Assembly: GCF_042648445.1 (NCBI RefSeq)
Contig: NZ_JBHRYB010000005.1
Coordinates: 980,577-1,044,576 of the forward strand
Reading direction: 5' to 3'
DNA from: Bacterioplanoides pacificum
GTDB taxonomy: Bacteria; Pseudomonadota; Gammaproteobacteria; Pseudomonadales; Oceanobacteraceae
DNA: 64,000 bases
Within the stretch, counting starts at the first letter, position 1. Each line of letters begins with the position of its first letter. Made by a program: the position numbers and the translations under genes. This document shows, in pieces, positions 45,095 through 54,416 of this stretch. The notes under the pieces are model-generated. The model saw nothing but the letters and a program-made list of their open reading frames with translations. It searched no databases and was not told the DNA's origin.

Positions 45095-46681
45095 TCAGTT
45101 CGGTGCAGGGTTCAGCAGCTCAGCCAGTTGCTGATAAAGTGTCTCGGCCTGCACCGGTTTGGCCAGCACCTGATCCATACCAGCGGCCAGACACTGTTGT
45201 ATTTCTTGTTGAGTCACCGCCGCCGTGAGCGCAATAACCGGCCCCAGGTAACCCCGGCTACGCAGTTCCCGGGCGGTACTGAAGCCATCCTTTAGCGGCA
45301 TTTGACAATCCAGAATGATGACATCCGCCAGGCTGAAATCATGTTGCAATAACGGCAAACCGTCATCAAAAGCCTGTACATCCGCTCCGGTTTTACTGAG
45401 CATATGTGCCAGCACTTTACGGCTGGTGGCATCGTCTTCACATAACATCAGGTATTTACCACTCAGCGATAACACCTCTGCTGGCTTGCTCTCGTCCAGC
45501 GCCCCGGCATCCGCCAGCGCCAGTTCCAGCCAGAAACAACTGCCATCGCCCTCATGACTCTCCACTCCAACTTCACCTCCCATCAGCTCAGCCAGACTGC
45601 GACATAAACTGAGCCCCAGTCCGGTCCCGCCAAACTGCCCGGCAATGGTTGCATTCTCCTGCTCGTAGGCATCAAAAATATGGGTCAGACGATCAGCGTT
45701 AATACCGACGCCGTTATCAATCACCTCAAACCGGATACGTCCGGCCACCGCCGGCGACAAGCGCAGAGTAATAGTGCCGCCCTCGGCGGTAAACTTAAAC
45801 GCGTTACTGAGGTAGTTCATCAGGATCTGCTGAATACGTAACGCATCACCCTGAACAAAACGTGGCAGCCCGGTGGCAATATCGGTATGAAAGCTGACGG
45901 ACTTAAGCTGCATATTGGCAGAAAAAATAGCACCGACTTTATTCACCAGCTCAGCCAGCTCGAATGGCTGCGGATGTAATTCCAGCTTACCGGCTTCTAT
46001 CTTCGATACATCCAGCACATCGTTTACGATCCCCATCAATGCTTCGGTGGTGTATTTCAGGTTATCCAGCAGCTGTTGCTGTTCATCGTCCAGGGTTGTA
46101 TCCGCCAATAACTGTACGGTCCCCGCCAGGCCATTTAACGGCGTCCGGATTTCATGACTCATATGAGCCAGAAACTGGGTTTTTGCCTGGGAAGCTTTAT
46201 CCGCGCGAGCGACCTGGCGGCCAAGATACTGAGCTTTAATAATATCGTGATAATTGCGCAGCGCCGTGGTCAGGGAAAAAAACAGCCGTCCCTGAGTAGC
46301 ATCGGATTTGGACAGGTAATCGTTAATATCGTAATCGCGGATCACTTCGTGCTGGGGCGCATAACCGGGCTGGCCGGTACGCAAAATGATACGCACATTA
46401 TGATTATCGAGCTGGGTACGGATCGCTTCCACCAGACGCAAACCCGCGTCATCGGTTTCCATCACCACATCCAGCAACAACACGGCAATATCCGGCCGCT
46501 GGGTGAGAATCTGACGGGCTTCGGCAGCACTCTGAGCTTCAAGAATTTCCAGACTACGCTCATCATAGCGGAAACGAGACAACACCAGCCGGGTCACTTT
46601 CAGAACCGACTCATCATCATCAACCACTAATAAAGGTAACCGGTCCTGCAGCAGATCCGGCGGATAGTGCTCAGCGCTCAT
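45095..46681 (-). CDS. Hybrid histidine kinase, REC-HisKA-HATPase-REC
   Basis: A 528-aa soluble kinase. Order: N-terminal receiver (about 15-135, phospho-Asp in VLLLDVVMET), coiled linker, HisKA with H-box FLAHMSHEIRTPLNG, HATPase with NAFKFTAEGG, DNGVG and GTGLGLS, then a second receiver with VIILDCQMPLKDG. It has no membrane segment and no output domain. The N-terminal receiver means it takes phosphate from, or is gated by, another kinase. No partner regulator is adjacent; signal unknown. Confidence 0.92.
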   Translation of the reverse strand: MSAEHYPPDLLQDRLPLLVVDDDESVLKVTRLVLSRFRYDERSLEILEAQSAAEARQILTQRPDIAVLLLDVVMETDDAGLRLVEAIRTQLDNHNVRIILRTGQPGYAPQHEVIRDYDINDYLSKSDATQGRLFFSLTTALRNYHDIIKAQYLGRQVARADKASQAKTQFLAHMSHEIRTPLNGLAGTVQLLADTTLDDEQQQLLDNLKYTTEALMGIVNDVLDVSKIEAGKLELHPQPFELAELVNKVGAIFSANMQLKSVSFHTDIATGLPRFVQGDALRIQQILMNYLSNAFKFTAEGGTITLRLSPAVAGRIRFEVIDNGVGINADRLTHIFDAYEQENATIAGQFGGTGLGLSLCRSLAELMGGEVGVESHEGDGSCFWLELALADAGALDESKPAEVLSLSGKYLMLCEDDATSRKVLAHMLSKTGADVQAFDDGLPLLQHDFSLADVIILDCQMPLKDGFSTARELRSRGYLGPVIALTAAVTQQEIQQCLAAGMDQVLAKPVQAETLYQQLAELLNPAPN

Positions 46682-46776
46682 AACGTCCCTATCTGATTTA
46701 CCCGCACCAGTATGACACGCCAGAGAGTATAGCCGAAATGTCCGCGATCAATTTTTACACAGTCATACATTTGTAA

Positions 46777-46808
46777 AAAAACTCCGGGTCGTACGACGCG
46801 GAGTTTTT
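46777..46808. terminator. Intrinsic terminator after the chalcone-isomerase-like gene
   Basis: AAAAACTCCG (46777-46786) pairs with CGGAGTTTTT (46799-46808); the loop holds the further palindrome GTCGTACGAC. On the minus strand it ends in T runs just after the stop at 46815; the plus side has five T as well. Confidence 0.88.
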
Positions 46809-46814
46809 ATCACA

Positions 46815-47375
46815 TCAGCTGTTCAGCATGTCGTCTTTCAGACTGTCCTGAACCGGGTCATCAGATAACCAGATGCCAAACAGCGCCTGTTTGAACTTCA
46901 GCCCTTTAACATTCGATTTGGCTTCACCATTGCGGTACACAGTGACACCGGATTGAGGTTCATACACCAGATCAAAGGTATCGCCTTCATCAACAGCATC
47001 CTGGAAAGCGCTGATCAGCTCTTCGATATCGTCTTCAATTTCTGCCGTTTTACCACCGGTTGAACGCACAAAGCCATCACGGGTAGAGTCCGACATCCGC
47101 TTCGGATTGATCATACCGGAGACAATATGCAGACGAATCGCCATCGGTTCATCCGCGGCAATAATATCGGCAGCGCTCTGGCCACTGGCAGGCAGGTATA
47201 AAGCAGCGACATACATGTCCATGAAAAATTTGGTACGGACACCAACGCCGTTCAGGGAAAGGGAGGTACCGGCGGCCTTCAGGGTATCGGCAACATCAAC
47301 ACCAGAGACTTCTTTGGCTGTCGCACTAAACGACAACGGCAACAATAACGCCAGGCTCAGGAGAATACGCAACAT
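46815..47375 (-). CDS. Chalcone-isomerase-like periplasmic protein
   Basis: A 186-aa exported protein. The signal peptide ends near ATA-KE (about residue 21). The body matches the bacterial chalcone isomerase-like family: LSLNGVGVRTKFFMDMYVAALYLP, then IRLHIVSGMINPKRMSD and GVTVYRNGEAKSNVKGLKFKQALFGIWLSDDPVQ. Bacterial members lack flavonoid substrates and probably bind fatty acids. The start after GGAATC gives a proper signal peptide; ten extra upstream codons are unlikely. Confidence 0.88.
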   Translation of the reverse strand: MLRILLSLALLLPLSFSATAKEVSGVDVADTLKAAGTSLSLNGVGVRTKFFMDMYVAALYLPASGQSAADIIAADEPMAIRLHIVSGMINPKRMSDSTRDGFVRSTGGKTAEIEDDIEELISAFQDAVDEGDTFDLVYEPQSGVTVYRNGEAKSNVKGLKFKQALFGIWLSDDPVQDSLKDDMLNS

Positions 47376-47484
47376 GGGAGATTCCTTTATGTTTGTTTTT
47401 ATCAATTAGCTGGGAGCCGTTTTATAGTGTCCGCCGACGGGAAATGCAAGCGCGGGTTGTGCCAAACGACTTCCGTCCGACACG

Positions 47485-47841
47485 CTACAACCAGTGTGGT
47501 AAAAAAACAAGAGAGGCGACAACCAGGGATGCCAGCGCCGTCAGCAAGACCGCGCCAGCAGCGATATCTTTGGCCTTACCGATCAGCGGATGGTGCTGCG
47601 GATGCAGCGCATCGGCCAGCGCTTCCAGTGCGGTATTAAGTCCTTCAGCTGCCATTACCAGAGCAATGCTTAATATCAGTGCCAGCCACTCCCAGCGCGC
47701 CAGCCCGGTGATCAATCCGGCAACAATCACCAGCAGCGCCGCCAGCAAATGCAGCTGCGCATGGGTTTCGTGTCGGAACAACTGCGCCACCCCACTGAAG
47801 GCATAGCGGAAACTGGCTATCCGGGTACGAATCCAGTGCAT
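47485..47841 (-). CDS. dgkA: Diacylglycerol kinase
   Basis: A 118-aa integral-membrane kinase that recycles diacylglycerol to phosphatidate. Three membrane segments and the signature EGLNTALEALAD are visible, with DHPLIGKAKDIAAGAVL-like PLIGKAKDIAAGAVL. I chose the start giving MHWIRTRIASF, as it has a perfect GGAGGT; the longer frame adds a non-family stretch. Length is near E. coli DgkA (122 aa). Confidence 0.94.
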   Translation of the reverse strand: MHWIRTRIASFRYAFSGVAQLFRHETHAQLHLLAALLVIVAGLITGLARWEWLALILSIALVMAAEGLNTALEALADALHPQHHPLIGKAKDIAAGAVLLTALASLVVASLVFLPHWL

Positions 47842-47900
47842 CAGACCTCCACAGGCCATCAGGCTCAGCCACATCGGGCTGAGCATCCGCGGTGGCGGAA

Positions 47901-48365
47901 TCAGCGAAAGTCTTTCAGGTTTTTGGCAACGAAGCGTAACGTCATCTCGACCAGATTTTCACCGGCATCGTAAAAACGATCATCCAGTTCGGCAATGTCG
48001 TCTGCGTGTTCACTTTCGATATGATCGAACAACTCAATCCGTTCATCTTCATCGGCAGGCACCCGGCGGTCACTAAAAAAATCGACCAGCCGATCGAGTA
48101 ATTTATGGGTTTCTTTGGCTTTAATGGCTTCCAGTGCCAACAGGGTGTCGTCCGTTTTGGCGCCCGCTTCATGATGGATAAACTGCACAAAACCGCCGTT
48201 TTCCATTTCCCGTAACAAGTGGTCGATACAAAAAACCACTTTTTCCGAATGACTCAGGGCGTCGTAGCCGAAATCTGCTTCCTTGTCGTAGATCACATCC
48301 GTAATCTGCAGAAATGAATCGGTTTCATCAGCGACATCCAGTGCCGCCTGAATCTCCATGTTCAT
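47901..48365 (-). CDS. DMP19/DUF4375 family protein
   Basis: A 154-aa acidic, all-helical soluble protein. VVFCIDHLLREMENGGFVQFIHH and the later DRFYDAGENLVEMTLRF match the DMP19-like (DUF4375) family, DNA-mimic-like in Neisseria. Its stop is 59 bases before dgkA on the same strand. Role here unknown. Confidence 0.85.
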   Translation of the reverse strand: MNMEIQAALDVADETDSFLQITDVIYDKEADFGYDALSHSEKVVFCIDHLLREMENGGFVQFIHHEAGAKTDDTLLALEAIKAKETHKLLDRLVDFFSDRRVPADEDERIELFDHIESEHADDIAELDDRFYDAGENLVEMTLRFVAKNLKDFR

Positions 48366-48533
48366 AAGATGTTACTCGTTTCTCTCTTATTGTCAGGGTT
48401 AAGCCACCATAGCCTACCCCTTATTGTTTGACAAAGGTTTTACAGTGCCGGTTTTATTATCGGTCGCCCAACAAAAAAGTCATGTTGTCAGTTTTGGCGC
48501 AATCGGCACCAACGCCGGAGTGGCCAATGCCCG

Positions 48534-49451
48534 TTAAACGCGGCCGTCGTTGATAATCGCCAGGATACGTTCGCTGGTTTCTGCGGGCTGTTCCATCGGG
48601 AAGCAGTGGCTATGGCCAAAACGCTGCCAGCGAATATGATCATTTACCCTGGCTGCCCGGCGTGCTGATTTGCGAATAAAGCCGTAACTGTTATCCGCCA
48701 CCAGAATATCCACCGGTACTTTGACGTGACGCACCGCATGCCATAAACCACGCGGATAAGAGCCAAAAATAGCGCCTTCCCAGCGCGGATCGCAACTCAG
48801 TTGCCGTTCGCCCTGACAATCAAAGCTACCGCTGTCGACAAATGCCTGCAGTACTTCCGTTTGCCAGTGACGGTATAACGTTTTCTGCTGCAGATCCCGC
48901 AACATATCCGCTGCCGACGGCCAGCGCTGGCGACGATTACTGACCGAACGAACCAGCGCGCTGCGTTTCCAGGCGCCGGTGACCCGCATCACTTGCTGAC
49001 CAAGAATCAGTTCCGGTGAAAATAACACCGGGTCGAGTAAAATGATGCGCTTAAATAATTGTGGCTGGCGTGCCGCCGCCAGCAGTGTGATCACCCCACC
49101 CATCGAATGGCCAATGCCAATGGCCGGGCCCTGATCAGCAAGGTTCTGGCGCAGTGCCTGGGCAACCGATAATGCCATCGCCGGCCAGTCGGGCATACGA
49201 TGCTTCGGTTGTTGTGAACCACCATGACCGGGCACATCGGTCAGCCATAACGGCCAGTCATCGGGCAACCCCGCAGCCACACCACTGAGGGTTAATGCCG
49301 AAAAACCATTACCGTGCAGAAAATGCACCGGTGTTTGCCTTACATCACCGCTGCGATGGTAACCATGTAGCGTATGCCCATGGCGGCTGGTCGGGTCGGC
49401 CAGCGTCCATTCATTAAGGGAATCCGGGGCAAGAATGCAGGAGGTGCTCAT
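48534..49451 (-). CDS. Alpha/beta hydrolase
   Basis: A 305-aa hydrolase of the alpha/beta fold: oxyanion HGNGF, nucleophile elbow GIGHSMGGV, late Asp in VDILVADNS and His in GHSHCFP. Cytoplasmic; substrate unknown. The start is uncertain (another Met five codons upstream) and neither has a good ribosome site. Confidence 0.9.
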   Translation of the reverse strand: MSTSCILAPDSLNEWTLADPTSRHGHTLHGYHRSGDVRQTPVHFLHGNGFSALTLSGVAAGLPDDWPLWLTDVPGHGGSQQPKHRMPDWPAMALSVAQALRQNLADQGPAIGIGHSMGGVITLLAAARQPQLFKRIILLDPVLFSPELILGQQVMRVTGAWKRSALVRSVSNRRQRWPSAADMLRDLQQKTLYRHWQTEVLQAFVDSGSFDCQGERQLSCDPRWEGAIFGSYPRGLWHAVRHVKVPVDILVADNSYGFIRKSARRAARVNDHIRWQRFGHSHCFPMEQPAETSERILAIINDGRV

Positions 49452-49655
49452 AAAACATTGAACCAATAACTATCAGGCGCGCGATCATACCCAGCACAAC
49501 TGACAAAAACCATATCAGATCTGCGCAGCCGGATTAGCGGATTTGTCAGCAATGGGAAAAATGGCTCAAAAAGTGTACTGCTCAGATATTGCACAGCCGT
49601 CAGATTACTCTAAGCTGGAGCGTGTTGTTCAAGCCCTGAATGGAGATTCGTGACA

Positions 49656-49835
49656 ATGACGTCTGCCACCGTATTATCCGCACTGGAAGCCAACCGTCGT
49701 TTTACTGATTTAAAAGATGCCGAAGCCCGGCTGTCACAGGCTCGCCGCGACCTGGATGCCCGGGTCATCGACGAACAGGAATATCAGGAAATTACCGATG
49801 TCTGCCTGAAAATCATCCGCGCCAGCCGCGACTGA
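49656..49835 (+). CDS. Small helical hypothetical protein
   Basis: A 59-aa charged, helical protein (RFTDLKDAEARLSQARRDLD, then DEQEYQEITDVCLKIIRAS), perhaps a short coiled coil. GGAG lies 10 bases before ATG 49656; an in-frame GTG at 49650 is closer. It converges on miaE with a 9-base gap. Not recognised. Confidence 0.6.
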   Translation: MTSATVLSALEANRRFTDLKDAEARLSQARRDLDARVIDEQEYQEITDVCLKIIRASRD

Positions 49836-49844
49836 CGCAACACG

Positions 49845-50468
49845 TCAGCTGGCCTGCGCCGGAACACCGCTGTGAAAGCGGAATTCATCATCTTCGGATT
49901 CAATCAGCTGTTGCTCCAGCTCACGGAACAGCGCCACCCGGTCGTCAATTGGCTGACCGGCGTATTGCGCTGCCAGACCCAGGTAGTCCTGATAATGGCG
50001 TCCTTCGGAACGTAGCAGCGAGCGGTAAAACTTTTCCAGTTTGTCATCCAGAAACGGCGCCAGTTTGGCGAATCGCTCACACGAACGCGCTTCGATAAAA
50101 GCCCCGACAATCAACACGTCCACCAGCTCAGCGGTGGCATCACCCTTACGCACGGCATCGCGCAACCCCGACGCATAACGTGATGACGACAGATGGCGAT
50201 AACGAATACCGCGCTCCTTCATAATGTTAACCACCTGCTCAAAGTGCAGCAGCTCTTCGCGTGCCAGCTGACTCATCTTTTTTAATAAGTCGTCACGTTC
50301 AATGTGTTTGTACAGCAGGTTCATGGCGGTTGTGGCGGCTTTTTTTTCACAGTTAGCGTGATCGATCAGCAGAATTTCCGGCTGTTTCAGAGCCTCGGCC
50401 ACCCAGCTGTCCGGCGTTTCACAGCCGAGAAAATCATTAATTTCTGCCAATACTGCATCGATACTCAT
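49845..50468 (-). CDS. miaE: MiaE, tRNA-(ms2io6A37) hydroxylase
   Basis: A 207-aa di-iron monooxygenase that hydroxylates the isopentenyl side chain of ms2i6A37 in tRNA. The ferritin-like ligands are seen in two E...ExxH groups: ANCEKKAATTAMN, AREELLHFEQV, and GAFIEARSCERF with RSEGRHYQDYL. Length matches the family. Confidence 0.95.
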   Translation of the reverse strand: MSIDAVLAEINDFLGCETPDSWVAEALKQPEILLIDHANCEKKAATTAMNLLYKHIERDDLLKKMSQLAREELLHFEQVVNIMKERGIRYRHLSSSRYASGLRDAVRKGDATAELVDVLIVGAFIEARSCERFAKLAPFLDDKLEKFYRSLLRSEGRHYQDYLGLAAQYAGQPIDDRVALFRELEQQLIESEDDEFRFHSGVPAQAS

Positions 50469-50546
50469 AGTTAACCCACTGAAAAAAGAAAAGCGGGCGG
50501 ATTCTAGAGAAAAGCCCGGGCGGCGACAATGACGGAGCGCAATTTG

Positions 50547-51326
50547 TCAGGAACGCGCCTGCCAGCGCAAATCATGCAGATTAATCCCCAGCGGCACATC
50601 CAGCCGCAAGCGGGCGAGAATGCGGGTTAATAACGCACTCTGCCAGTGCTGACGCAGCTTATGGGCCGCCTTTTTATTCGCCGATTGTTCAAGCGTATCA
50701 AGCTGCACCAGAATATGATCCAGCGAGCCGTACTGATCCAATAAATGACCTGCGGTTTTTGGACCAATCCCTTCCACTCCGGGCAGATGATTGGTGCTGT
50801 CACCGGTCAGCGCCCAATAATCCACCAGCTGCTCCGGCCGTAACGCAAACTTCTGTTCCACCATCAGCTCGTCGTAACTGAAACGATCAAAGTGATTACG
50901 TACCTGAATACGGCCATTCACTAACTGACAAAAACCTTTATCGGTCGATAAAATCATCACCGGCACACCGGCAAACGCCGCTTTATCGGCCAGCGTGGCA
51001 ATTACGTCATCGGCTTCCCAGCCAGCCAGATCTAGGCAGGGTAAACCGTTACTGCGGAAATAGGCCGTTACCGCTTCCAGCTGATCCGCCAGCGGCTGTG
51101 GCATCGGCGGTCGGTTCAGCTTGTAGTCCGGCCATAATTCGTGGCGCCAGGTCTGGCATTTCTGCTCAAACACCATCACCACATGAGTGGCCTGGAATTG
51201 TTCGGCATTGCGGGCAATGGCGCTTAAACAACGGCTTTGGGTAGCTTCTATCTGCAGTTCGCCTTCCGGCGCCGCCGCATAAATACGGCGTATCAGATTC
51301 ATCGCATCAACAATTAACAGTTTCAT
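50547..51326 (-). CDS. xni: Xni, flap endonuclease / ExoIX-like
   Basis: A 259-aa 5'-nuclease-fold enzyme of the Xni group, related to the 5' domain of DNA polymerase I. Start MKLLIVDAMNLIRRIY, WEADDVIATLA, STDKGFCQLV, and a helix-hairpin-helix GVEGIGPKTAGHLL. Its ATG overlaps the stop of the ABC transporter gene by four bases, an unusual coupling. Confidence 0.94.
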   Translation of the reverse strand: MKLLIVDAMNLIRRIYAAAPEGELQIEATQSRCLSAIARNAEQFQATHVVMVFEQKCQTWRHELWPDYKLNRPPMPQPLADQLEAVTAYFRSNGLPCLDLAGWEADDVIATLADKAAFAGVPVMILSTDKGFCQLVNGRIQVRNHFDRFSYDELMVEQKFALRPEQLVDYWALTGDSTNHLPGVEGIGPKTAGHLLDQYGSLDHILVQLDTLEQSANKKAAHKLRQHWQSALLTRILARLRLDVPLGINLHDLRWQARS

Positions 51327-53122
51327 TTATCCGTTTCCTTCTGCATTTGCCACAGCTGGTAATAGCGTCCCTGGCGCGCCATCAGCTCACTGTGGCTGCC
51401 CTGCTCCACCACCTGACCCTGTTCCAGTACAGCAATACGGTCAGCGTCCACCACCGTCGACAACCGGTGGGCAATAATCAGCGCCGTATGTCCGGCGGAC
51501 ACCTGACGAATGGCTTCCATAATGCCGCGCTCGGTATGTGAATCCAGTGACGATGTGGCTTCGTCAAAGACCATAATGGCCGGTTTCTTTAACAACATAC
51601 GGGCAATGGCGATACGTTGTTTTTCACCCCCGGACAATTTCAGACCGCGCTCACCGACCCGGGTATCCCAGCCCTGTTCCGCCTGAGCCAGCAAAGTTTC
51701 CAGATGCGCCAGGCGAATCACCTGCTGCAATTCAGCGTCGCTGGCATCGGGTTTGGCATACAGCAGGTTATTTTTTAACGTGTCGTTAAACAACACGGTA
51801 TCCTGCGGCACAATCCCCAGCTGACGGCGTAATTCGTCCTGAGGCACCTGATCAATCGGCTGACCATCAATACGGATAGCGCCGCTGCCAACCTCATAAA
51901 AGCGGAATAATAATTTTGTCAGGGTCGATTTCCCGGCACCGCTGGAGCCAACCACCGCCAGTGTTTTACCCGCTTCAATGGTCAGCTCCAGCTGTTGCAA
52001 TATTGGCCGCCCGGCATGGTAAGCAAAGCTGATGTGGTCAAACCGGACTTCACCAGCGCCAATCCGCAACGGCTCAGTGCCGTTATCAGCAACAGCCGGC
52101 GTTTCATCCAGCAGTTCAAACATGCGCTCGATATTGGCCATCGATGCTTTAATTTCGCGGTAGACAAACCCGAGAAAATTCAGCGGCAGAAACAACTGAA
52201 ACATAAACGCGTTCACCAGGGTAAAGTCACCCAACGTCATCTCACCCACCACCACGTAATAAGCGGCAAACATCAGCATGGCTAACATCGCCAGCGATAT
52301 GATCAGCGCCTGGCCCGCGTTTAATCCAAACAGAGTTAAGCGATTTTTACGGCGTGCCTGTTCCCAGCCAGCCAGGGCTTCGTCATAAGCACTGGCTTCA
52401 CGTTGTTCGGCGGTGAAATATTTCACCGTCTCATAATTTAATAAACTGTCGAGCGCCCGGGCATGTGTGGTGGAATCTGCCTGCGCCGCCTGACGCACAT
52501 AATGAGTCCGCCATTCGGTCATTTTGACCGTGTAAGCGACGTACAACACCACGGCCAGCAAGGTAATCAGCGCAAAGACCGGCGGATAATTAATCAATAA
52601 CACACCGATCACCATCACCAGCTCCAGCAGGGTCGGGCCGATATTAAAAACAAAAAAGCGCATTAAAAAACTAATACCACTGGTGCCGCGTTCAATATCA
52701 CGCTGCAACGCGCCGGTCTGCCGGTCGAGGTGAAAATTCAGACTCAGGCTGTGCAAATGGCGGAACAAGCGCAGCGACATACGGCGCATGGCCCGCTCGG
52801 TAACCCGGCCAAACAACAGGTCACGGATTTCCCCGAGCAACACATTAAAAAAGCGCACTGCGCCATAGGCTAATAACAGCCCCAGCGGAAACCATAACCA
52901 CCAGTTATCGGCCGCCGTCTGTTGCAGCCCGGATAAGTGATCAACCTGATATTTCAGCAGAAACGGCATACCCACACTGGCCAGTTTGGCCGCCACCAGG
53001 CACAACAAAGCCGCCACCACCCGCCAGCGGTATTCCATCAGGTATGGCCATAACGTGACGAACCAGCGGCGGATACGCAGTTGTTCCGGCTGACTGACGG
53101 GAGGCTGGGAAAACGATTTCAT
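51323..53122 (-). CDS. ABC exporter (fused permease/ATPase), Atm1/HMT1-like
   Basis: A 599-aa half-transporter with six membrane segments followed by an ATPase: Walker A VVGSSGAGKST, signature LSGGEKQRIAIARML, Walker B IMVFDEATSSLD. The YETVKYFTAEQREA and REIKASMANIERMFELL stretches are typical of the Atm1/ABCB7/HMT1 group, which export glutathione-linked sulfur or metals. The substrate is not certain. I chose ATG 53122 (MKSFSQ) because the upstream open frame overlaps the divergent peptidase gene. Confidence 0.93.
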   Translation of the reverse strand: MKSFSQPPVSQPEQLRIRRWFVTLWPYLMEYRWRVVAALLCLVAAKLASVGMPFLLKYQVDHLSGLQQTAADNWWLWFPLGLLLAYGAVRFFNVLLGEIRDLLFGRVTERAMRRMSLRLFRHLHSLSLNFHLDRQTGALQRDIERGTSGISFLMRFFVFNIGPTLLELVMVIGVLLINYPPVFALITLLAVVLYVAYTVKMTEWRTHYVRQAAQADSTTHARALDSLLNYETVKYFTAEQREASAYDEALAGWEQARRKNRLTLFGLNAGQALIISLAMLAMLMFAAYYVVVGEMTLGDFTLVNAFMFQLFLPLNFLGFVYREIKASMANIERMFELLDETPAVADNGTEPLRIGAGEVRFDHISFAYHAGRPILQQLELTIEAGKTLAVVGSSGAGKSTLTKLLFRFYEVGSGAIRIDGQPIDQVPQDELRRQLGIVPQDTVLFNDTLKNNLLYAKPDASDAELQQVIRLAHLETLLAQAEQGWDTRVGERGLKLSGGEKQRIAIARMLLKKPAIMVFDEATSSLDSHTERGIMEAIRQVSAGHTALIIAHRLSTVVDADRIAVLEQGQVVEQGSHSELMARQGRYYQLWQMQKETDK

Positions 53123-53196
53123 CAAATTGTTACTCTTCACTGATGTGATAGTGGGATGCTGCCGACGGCACAGCGAAGAGTAAGGACCAGAGACCT

Positions 53197-54288
53197 GTGA
53201 TTCAACGCATTTACCAGATAAAACGTGCATTACCCGAATTATTCGAGCTGGAAAAACTGATCGACACCGGTCATCAACATTTGCGGGTCAGTGTCGCAGC
53301 TGACATCTCCTTCGATGATGCCCAGCTGCCCGCCAGTTTAACACTGCCGTTTTATGTGCTGGAAACCGGCTCAGATGCGCCACTGGCACCAACTCTGGTA
53401 CTGATCGGCGGAGTGCACGGCATTGAACGCATCGGCACTCAGGTGATCCTGTCGTTTTTGCGCACCTTATTACGGCGGCTGGAATGGGACCCGGCAATAC
53501 ATGAACAGCTCGCCCAGGTACGGCTGGTGATGATACCGCTGGTAAACCCCGGTGGCATGTGGCGCAACACCCGCGCCAACCCGAATGGCGTCGACCTGAT
53601 GCGTAACGCCCCGGTTGAAGCGCAACACAATACCCTGCTGGTTGGTGGTCAGCGGCTCAGCAAACACCTGCCCTGGTACCGGGGCAAAAAAGGCGCGCCG
53701 ATGGAGACCGAAAACCAGGCGCTCACGGAAACCATGCGTCGTGTATTAACACAACAAAAACACTGCATCAGCCTGGATTGCCATTCCGGCTTTGGCTCCA
53801 AAGACCGGATCTGGTTTCCCTACGCCAAAAGCCTCGATCCCTGGCCCAGTATTGCAGAGGCCTATGCGCTGACGCAGCTCTTCGAACACACCTACCCCAG
53901 TCATGACGTTTATTTGTTTGAGCCCCAGGCCCACGCCTACACCACCCATGGTGATATCTGGGATTATCTCTACGACGATTATTGTGCGCGCCAGCCAGAC
54001 GGCCTGTATCTGCCCCTGACACTGGAAATGGGGTCCTGGTTGTGGCTGCGTAAAAACCCGCGCCATCTGTTGCGCTACCACAGCTTTTTTAACCCGATGT
54101 TACCGCATCGCCATCAGCGCATCCTGCGCCGTCATCTGACCCTGTTTGATTTTTTATTATCCGCCGTCCGCAGCATGCCGGGCTGGGCGCCGGATAACAC
54201 GCACAGCAAAACCCTGCTGCACCGGCGCGCCATAGAACGCTGGTATCCGGCCACACTCAACAGCAGCCCGGGCAACAGCCAGACATAA
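53197..54288 (+). CDS. M14-family zinc carboxypeptidase
   Basis: A 363-aa zinc peptidase of the M14 type. The HxxE pair is GGVHGIERIG (His 74, Glu 77), the third ligand His 196 in LDCHSGFG, the substrate Arg in RNTRANPNGVDLMRN, and the catalytic Glu 277 in LTLEMGSW. No signal peptide, so cytoplasmic, perhaps acting on a murein peptide or modified amino acid. GTG start after AAGGA, divergent from the ABC exporter. Confidence 0.9.
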   Translation: MIQRIYQIKRALPELFELEKLIDTGHQHLRVSVAADISFDDAQLPASLTLPFYVLETGSDAPLAPTLVLIGGVHGIERIGTQVILSFLRTLLRRLEWDPAIHEQLAQVRLVMIPLVNPGGMWRNTRANPNGVDLMRNAPVEAQHNTLLVGGQRLSKHLPWYRGKKGAPMETENQALTETMRRVLTQQKHCISLDCHSGFGSKDRIWFPYAKSLDPWPSIAEAYALTQLFEHTYPSHDVYLFEPQAHAYTTHGDIWDYLYDDYCARQPDGLYLPLTLEMGSWLWLRKNPRHLLRYHSFFNPMLPHRHQRILRRHLTLFDFLLSAVRSMPGWAPDNTHSKTLLHRRAIERWYPATLNSSPGNSQT

Positions 54289-54416
54289 CGTCAGCACCGC
54301 ACAGCCCCTGCTGCGGGCTGAAAAAGTAAACTTGGGTCAATCAGCCGGAGACACCACACAAAGTGAGAAAAATTGCGTATGATAGCGACCTGTTTTTTCT
54401 GACTAAGTTTGAATCC

